From Candidatus Dadabacteria bacterium (lineage in GTDB: Bacteria; Desulfobacterota_D; UBA1144; Nemesobacterales; JADFKM01): 11,171 nt of DNA. Below, one piece after another: positions 7,298 through 11,171 of the stretch. The translations under genes and the position numbers were made by a program. The stretch is from the NCBI GenBank assembly GCA_022564935.1, contig JADFKM010000062.1, positions 1-11,171 of the forward strand. Reading direction: 5' to 3'. The notes under the pieces are model-generated. The model worked only from the letters and a program-made list of their open reading frames with translations, was not told where the DNA came from and made no database searches. Every line of letters starts with the position of its first letter. Within the stretch, counting starts at the first letter, position 1.

Positions 7298-8278
7298 ATG
7301 TCCTTTCCAATCACTCGCCTTAGAAGGTTGAGACGCTCAAAGCAATTCAGGGATCTGGTGAAAGAGACGCAGCTTCATACGGGCGACCTCGTCTACCCTA
7401 TGTTCGTCGTTCCCGGAACTGGAGTGAGGGAAGAGATAGGGTCGATGCCCGGGATTTTCCGCCGGTCAATTGACCTCACCGTCGAAGAGGTTAAAGAGGC
7501 CAGGGATTTGGGGCTGCGCGCTGTGCTTCTTTTCGGAATCCCTGAGGAAAAGGACGATGTCGGAAGCGGGGGCTACGATGAGGATGGTATCGTGCAGAGG
7601 GCACTCAGGGAGATAAAATCTGAGATAGATGACGTATTAATGATAACCGACGTCTGTATGTGCGAGTATACTAGCCATGGCCACTGCGGAATAATTAAAG
7701 ACGGCACGGTGGACAACGATGAAACGCTCACGCTCCTTGCGCAGACCTCGCTTTCACACGCAAAGGCGGGGGCGGATATGGTCGCTCCTTCGGACATGAT
7801 GGACGGCAGGGTCGGTGCGATAAGAGAGATGCTCGATGTGGGCGGCTACCCGGACATACCAATAATGTCGTATTCGGCAAAATACGCCTCGGCCTTCTAC
7901 GGCCCGTTCAGAAAAGCGGCCGACTCCACACCGGAGTTCGGGGACAGGCGCGGATACCAGATGGACCCTTCCAATGTTCGCGAAGCCATTAGAGAAATCG
8001 AGCTCGATATCGAGGAGGGGGCCGATATTATTATGGTGAAGCCCGCCCTTTCGTACCTGGACGTCATAAGGGCCGCACGGGAGGAGTTTGATCACCCTCT
8101 GGCCGCATACAACGTGAGCGGCGAATACTCGATGGTGAAAGCGGCCGGTATGCAGGGTCTGATAGACGAGCAGAGGGTGATGATGGAGATTCTAACGAGC
8201 ATCAAAAGGGCCGGAGCGGAGATAATCATAACCTACCACGCCAAGGAAGCTGCGAAGATTTTGGGCGGTCTCGACTGA
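7298..8278 (+). CDS. hemB: Porphobilinogen synthase (5-aminolevulinate dehydratase), zinc type
   Basis: This cytosolic enzyme condenses two 5-aminolevulinate molecules to porphobilinogen, the first common step of tetrapyrrole (haem, sirohaem, B12) synthesis. The two active-site lysines are K195 ([15 protein letters not shown]) and K248 ([12 protein letters not shown]), almost the same numbers as in E. coli HemB (195 and 247). The catalytic-zinc cysteines are present as [14 protein letters not shown] (C120, C122, C130), so this is the zinc-dependent class and not the magnesium class, which has aspartates there. I start at ATG 7298 ([12 protein letters not shown]), giving 326 aa, a normal length; an in-frame TTG at 7262 would add 12 atypical residues. 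No clear Shine-Dalgarno precedes either. The gene follows the interrupted membrane protein by 53 nt and is followed by a small DUF4177-like gene after 15 nt. Its early codons carry copy 2 of a 16-bp repeat. Confidence 0.96.
   Translation: MSFPITRLRRLRRSKQFRDLVKETQLHTGDLVYPMFVVPGTGVREEIGSMPGIFRRSIDLTVEEVKEARDLGLRAVLLFGIPEEKDDVGSGGYDEDGIVQRALREIKSEIDDVLMITDVCMCEYTSHGHCGIIKDGTVDNDETLTLLAQTSLSHAKAGADMVAPSDMMDGRVGAIREMLDVGGYPDIPIMSYSAKYASAFYGPFRKAADSTPEFGDRRGYQMDPSNVREAIREIELDIEEGADIIMVKPALSYLDVIRAAREEFDHPLAAYNVSGEYSMVKAAGMQGLIDEQRVMMEILTSIKRAGAEIIITYHAKEAAKILGGLD
7333..7348 (+). repeat. 16-bp direct repeat, copy 2 (inside hemB)
   Basis: This exact second copy of the 7246-7261 sequence encodes most of RSKQF, a conserved part of the HemB N terminus. 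The hemB copy is therefore likely the original and the intergenic one the duplicate. Confidence 0.7.
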
Positions 8279-8293
8279 GGACCGACACAAGAC

Positions 8294-8485
8294 ATGTTAT
8301 ACAAAGTAGTTGAAGTCGCCGTAGTAACGGATGAAGAGCTTGAGAAGGCGATTAACGAATGGGTGGAGCAGGGCTGGACCCTCGACACAATACAGTTCGC
8401 AATGCGCGAGTCTTCCAAGAGACCGTCTATGGCCTTTGTTCTCTTTGTAAATAAGGGAGATGAAGATAATCCTAAGGGTGTCTGA
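8294..8485 (+). CDS. Small DUF4177-like protein
   Basis: This 63-aa protein begins MLYKVVEVAVVTDEELEKAI and continues NEWVEQGWTLDTIQFAM, then a strand-forming FVLFVNK and an acidic tail. The order YKVVEV, helix, EQGW-LD and a final beta strand is the pattern of DUF4177, small alpha-beta proteins of unknown function found in many bacteria. It starts 15 nt after the hemB stop, on the same strand, with GAGGA overlapping the hemB stop as a possible though distant (12 nt) ribosome binding site; cotranscription with hemB is likely. There is no signal peptide or membrane segment. Nothing in the sequence points to a role, and its pairing with hemB is only contextual. Confidence 0.7.
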   Translation: MLYKVVEVAVVTDEELEKAINEWVEQGWTLDTIQFAMRESSKRPSMAFVLFVNKGDEDNPKGV

Positions 8486-8496
8486 TTCGCTCCGCT

Positions 8497-8940
8497 CTAG
8501 TCTGCGTGACCGGCGGTGAACTGCCCCCAGTTAATCAAAACCACTCCCGCCACAACAAGGACTATTCCCGCCGTCCGTTGGGTCGTTAGTCTCTCGTTAA
8601 GGATAATTACTGCGTTCAGTGCGGTGAACAATGGGAAGATGTTTACCAGAGGGACGACTCTTGTCGCTAGGTCTTGTTTGAGGGCGACGAAGTATATAAA
8701 GAGGCCGAGAATGCCGAAAAACCCACCGGCAAGTATTAGGAGAAATGTTTTACCGTCTACCGCCATCACCTCTTGCTGCTTGCCTGTGATGACTGTAAGC
8801 ACTATCAACACAACAGTGGTCGCAATGCTTCGGATAGTAAGCACGGTGAAGGATGATGCGTCTGAGAGACTCATCTTCTCAAGTATGGGAGCTATTCCCC
8901 ACAAAAAGGCAACAAGTAGACAAAGGGCAACTATGTTCAT
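8497..8940 (-). CDS. Single-repeat EamA/DMT-family membrane transporter
   Basis: This 147-aa hydrophobic protein has five predicted spans (about 2-20, 29-53, 64-88, 92-115 and 120-138) and corresponds to one EamA repeat; typical EamA permeases carry two (about 300 aa, ten spans). Family features are the opening ALLLVAF-LWGIAPI-type span (here LLVAFLWGIAPILEK), the ALKQDLATRVVPLVN loop and the closing LNERLTTQRTAGIVLVVAGVVLI, with NE-R-L at the end of span 4. Half-size members probably dimerise as EmrE-type transporters do. The substrate is unknown. The ATG has GGAGGA 8 nt upstream, a good ribosome binding site. The gene converges on the DUF4177-like gene with an 11-nt gap and lies about 107 nt downstream of the M20-HAD fusion on the same strand. 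Confidence 0.85.
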   Translation of the reverse strand: MNIVALCLLVAFLWGIAPILEKMSLSDASSFTVLTIRSIATTVVLIVLTVITGKQQEVMAVDGKTFLLILAGGFFGILGLFIYFVALKQDLATRVVPLVNIFPLFTALNAVIILNERLTTQRTAGIVLVVAGVVLINWGQFTAGHAD

Positions 8941-9047
8941 GATTCGATTCCTCCGGTGAAATCATACATTTTAAAATGAGCGATGGTTGGCAGGAAAGGG
9001 ATGATGTTAAATCATAGAAGTTATTTACGTGAACCGGGGCTTGATTT
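8941..9047. promoter_or_regulatory. Region upstream of the EamA gene with a 12-bp palindrome
   Basis: This 107-nt gap contains CATTTTAAAATG (8967-8978), a perfect palindrome 27 nt before the EamA start that could be an operator or simply AT-rich promoter sequence. CCGGG and CCCGG arms near 9030-9055 could form a weak hairpin after the HAD stop, but without a T run I do not call a terminator. Confidence 0.35.
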
Positions 9048-10682
9048 TTACCCGGCATTAATAAGCTTCATGACCTCGCTCAAGCTGTAAATCCTGGATA
9101 CGTCCTCCCTGCCGTCATACTTTCCCTCCCTGTCGAGAAGTAGGGGCTTGATACCGGACGACCCGGCGCCCATGTAGTCTAGCTCCATGCTGTCGCCTAT
9201 GTGTATGCTTTCCTCAGGAGCAAGTGAGAGTTTCCGCAGGGCCAGCTTAAAGATCTCCGGCGAGGGTTTTGCGTACCCCGATTCGCTGGATATAACGAAA
9301 GAGTCGAAATATTTGGTGATATCCAGCCTATCGCATACATCGTATACCCTTGAGTCGAAGTTGGATATCACTCCCAGTTTGATACCTCTGTCTTTAAGCT
9401 CCTCCAGAACGGCCGTCGTTTCGGGAAATAGCACCCACGCGTCCGTTCTGAAAACCTCAAATAGCTTCTCGAAATATTCGTCGAACCACTCTCCGGGATC
9501 GTGTATTAAAGTCTCCAGATGTCCGGGAAAGTTTTGGTTTTGATATTCCTCGATCGTTCTCGGCCCGGCCCCATAGAGCACCGTCGGGACGCCGGCCGCG
9601 GCATAATGTCGGGCGTCGGTATAAAGCGGCACGCCCCCGGTGGCCACATCACAGCCGAAGACTTCTGTGGCCCGCCGGCACAGGACTTCGGCCAGCCCAT
9701 CGACGCCGGCCAGCGGAGTCAGGGGTTCGGCCAGCAAGATGCGCCGCACTTCGACGCCCGATTCCGGAAAAATAGCCGCCGCATCGCCAATGACCTGGCG
9801 CAACCGGGCCTCGATCTCCGTGGTGTTTTCCTCCGGGATGATCCGGCGATCGAGCCTGAAGGTGACCCGGTCCGGCACCACATTTGTGTTGATGCCGCCG
9901 TCGATCAGACCGACGTTCAGCTGCGGCGCCCCGATACCAGGGGTCGCCGAGGGCTTCTCGGGGTAGCTCTTGCGTTCCTCGTAAAGCGCCGTCAGTATGG
10001 CCTGCGCCGCTTCCAGCGCATCCACCCCGGTCTCGGGCCGGGCCGCATGGGCCGAGCGGCCCGTGACCTCTACCTCGAGATGCAGGCAGCCGTTATGGGC
10101 CGTAATGACCGCATAGGAAAACCCGGCGCTGATCGCCAGGTCCGGCCTGCTCAGCCCCTGATCGAGCAGCCACTTCGGCCCGGTCGCGCCGCCCGCTTCC
10201 TCGTCGTAGGTAAAATGCAGCTCGATCGTGCCCACGAGCGGCGCCGCGGAGTCTTCCAGCGCCTTCAGGGCAAACAGATAGGTCGCAAAATCGGATTTGG
10301 AGACAGCCACTCCGCGTCCATACATCCATCCATCACTGATCTCGGCGCCATAGGGTTCATGCGACCAGCCGTCGCCGGGCGGCACCGCATCGCCGTGGGC
10401 GTTAAGCGCGATGGTCGGGCCCTCATCCGCCTTGGCACCGAAACTGCGGCGTGTGATCAGGTTGGTGGTCGAGACCATGCCCTGTTCGCGCACCAGATCG
10501 CCCAGGACCGGGTGCCGCTCAACCTCGAACCCCAGCGCCTCGATCAGCCCGGCCGCCCGGTCGGCGTGGGACGCACAATCGCCGGGCGGGTTAGCCGACG
10601 GCGTGCGCACCAGTTCGGCCAGAAATTCGACCTGGGCTTGGTGGCTCTTGTCGATCAGGTCGACGATTTTCTGCTCACTCAC
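9048..10682 (-). CDS. Chimeric open frame: M20 metallopeptidase-like N-terminal part joined to a truncated REG-2-like HAD phosphatase
   Basis: This reads as one 544-aa frame from a GTG at 10682 (GGAG 6 nt upstream; an in-frame TTG at 10694 is the alternative). Residues 1 to about 379 are an ArgE/DapE-like M20 protein: NAHGD (H96, D98), GRGVAVSKSD, YDEEAGG (E161, E162), the dimerisation-domain motif TGRSAHAARPETG, and YTDARHYAAAGVP near its end. It then breaks off after GPRTIEE, where the family normally continues with a metal-binding histidine segment. Residues about 380-544 are the back of a HAD-IA (REG-2/HDHD3-like) phosphatase: ISNFDSR (motif II, S440), GYAKPSPEIF (motif III, K472) and HIGDS-x3-D (motif IV, D497 and D502). 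The first hundred or so HAD residues, including the DxD nucleophile, are absent. GC drops sharply at the join (about 9545). Neither part should be catalytically complete. It overlaps uraD by 8 nt. Recombination, transfer or an assembly join is more likely than a designed fusion. Confidence 0.8.
   Translation of the reverse strand: MSEQKIVDLIDKSHQAQVEFLAELVRTPSANPPGDCASHADRAAGLIEALGFEVERHPVLGDLVREQGMVSTTNLITRRSFGAKADEGPTIALNAHGDAVPPGDGWSHEPYGAEISDGWMYGRGVAVSKSDFATYLFALKALEDSAAPLVGTIELHFTYDEEAGGATGPKWLLDQGLSRPDLAISAGFSYAVITAHNGCLHLEVEVTGRSAHAARPETGVDALEAAQAILTALYEERKSYPEKPSATPGIGAPQLNVGLIDGGINTNVVPDRVTFRLDRRIIPEENTTEIEARLRQVIGDAAAIFPESGVEVRRILLAEPLTPLAGVDGLAEVLCRRATEVFGCDVATGGVPLYTDARHYAAAGVPTVLYGAGPRTIEEYQNQNFPGHLETLIHDPGEWFDEYFEKLFEVFRTDAWVLFPETTAVLEELKDRGIKLGVISNFDSRVYDVCDRLDITKYFDSFVISSESGYAKPSPEIFKLALRKLSLAPEESIHIGDSMELDYMGAGSSGIKPLLLDREGKYDGREDVSRIYSLSEVMKLINAG
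9535..9555. other. Composition and protein-family breakpoint
   Basis: To the right, third codon positions are almost all G or C. To the left, codons such as TAT, CAA, AAC, TTT, TTA and ATA become common on the coding (minus) strand. The change coincides with the end of M20 similarity (GPRTIEE, ending about 9546) and the start of HAD similarity. I see no inverted repeat, transposase or tRNA at the join. Confidence 0.65.
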
Positions 10683-11171
10683 CCCTATCTCCAAAAATAT
10701 CTTCGAGCCGAAAGTAGGCGATGCGCTCGATCTCCTTCAGCGCTGTCCCGAACTCGGTCGCCGGATCATTTTCGAGGCGCCCTTCGAGCGCCGCCAGAAT
10801 GGCCGCCCGGTCGCTGCCCTTGACCGCCATGATAAAGGGAAATCCGAAGCGCTCCGTATAAGCCGTGTTCAGGCGATCTAGTTTCGCAAATTCCTCCAGC
10901 GTACATTCGCCCAAGCCGGCGCTTGCCTGCTCGCTGGCCGAGGCCTCAGTGAGCTCGCCAGCGACCGCCAGCCTGCCGGCCAGGTCTGGATGCGCGCGGA
11001 TGAGCGCCAGTTTTTTTCCGTCATTGGCGGCACGCATCGCTGCGCACAGCACCTTGTGAAGCCCTTCGAGCGTGCCGTCTTCGTCACGACCTGAAGCCCC
11101 GTCAAAAGCATCCTCTGCGACCCAAGTCGAACGTTCGAACACCGGACCGAAGGTCGCCACGAACTCTTCGC
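10675..11171 (-). CDS. uraD: OHCU decarboxylase (2-oxo-4-hydroxy-4-carboxy-5-ureidoimidazoline decarboxylase), partial
   Basis: This cytosolic enzyme carries out the last step of urate oxidation, decarboxylating OHCU to S-allantoin after urate oxidase and HIU hydrolase. The frame runs open to the window edge; 164 residues are visible starting EEFVATFGPVFE, close to full family length (about 165-170), so only a few N-terminal residues are missing and the true start lies outside. The GTG at 11160 is internal to conserved sequence. Diagnostic motifs are LIRAHPDLAGRLA with the catalytic histidine, SASEQASAGL with the conserved glutamate, and RFGFPFIMAVKG. The stop TGA overlaps the M20 gene start by 8 nt, so the two were an operon in their source genome. 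High GC and GC-rich codon use set it apart from genes left of 9545. It looks alphaproteobacterial, judged by eye only. Confidence 0.92.
   Translation of the reverse strand, partial: EEFVATFGPVFERSTWVAEDAFDGASGRDEDGTLEGLHKVLCAAMRAANDGKKLALIRAHPDLAGRLAVAGELTEASASEQASAGLGECTLEEFAKLDRLNTAYTERFGFPFIMAVKGSDRAAILAALEGRLENDPATEFGTALKEIERIAYFRLEDIFGDRGE

Noticed and set aside
9020-9060. Possible terminator after the HAD part
   Set aside because: CCGGG/CCCGG arms are only 5 bp with a long loop and no T run follows on the minus strand.
9519-10823. 434-codon plus-strand open frame across the GC-rich segment
   Set aside because: It is antisense to the M20 part and uraD, both of which have clear family motifs. 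High-GC coding DNA commonly leaves long antisense frames open; its translation is rich in R, G and P with no recognisable domain.
1-11171. CRISPR array, insertion sequence, tRNA, rRNA or defence genes
   Set aside because: Read by eye, I saw no regularly spaced repeats, transposase or integrase motifs, cloverleaf candidates or defence-type domains; the gaps are short and mostly AT-rich promoter-like DNA.

Overview
The window looks like bacterial chromosomal DNA. About 9.5 kb has moderate GC and an ordinary Gram-negative gene content, loosely reminiscent of Deltaproteobacteria-type lineages; this placement is an impression from gene content and protein style, not a computed result. The last 1.6 kb (about 9,545-11,171) is much richer in G+C, especially at third codon positions, and encodes proteins that look alphaproteobacterial.

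Layout. (1) 1-812 (+): the end of a branched-chain aminotransferase (ilvE), start outside the window. (2) 943-4135 (-): pepA (M17 leucyl aminopeptidase, TTG start) followed directly by a long two-domain SppA-type signal peptide peptidase, forming a peptide-degradation operon that converges on ilvE. (3) 4357-4668 (+): a stand-alone PilZ domain protein, divergent from pepA across an intergenic region that holds a perfect 11-bp hairpin. (4) 4852-6422 (+): a type III polyketide synthase overlapping by 4 nt an integral-membrane methyltransferase of the ICMT family. This is the classical bacterial alkylpyrone/alkylresorcinol synthase plus O-methyltransferase arrangement and the only specialised-metabolism locus seen. 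(5) 6531-8485 (+): a multi-spanning membrane protein gene interrupted by one in-frame TAG, then hemB (zinc-type porphobilinogen synthase), then a small DUF4177-like protein. (6) 8497-8940 (-): a single-repeat EamA/DMT membrane protein whose stop lies 11 nt from the stop of the gene converging on it. (7) 9048-10682 (-): an open fusion of the front of an M20 metallopeptidase-like protein to the back of a REG-2-like HAD phosphatase. (8) 10675-11171 (-): uraD (OHCU decarboxylase of urate catabolism), start outside the window, overlapping the M20 gene.

The most notable point is the M20-HAD join. Base composition changes at the same place as the protein family; the HAD part lacks its nucleophile motif and the M20 part lacks its C-terminal metal-binding segment. 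This fits a breakpoint, either a real recombination/transfer end or an assembly chimera, better than a functional bifunctional enzyme. The type III PKS-ICMT pair is the best candidate for a metabolic system, but it is a recognisable known type rather than a new one. I see no CRISPR array, insertion sequence, tRNA or rRNA.
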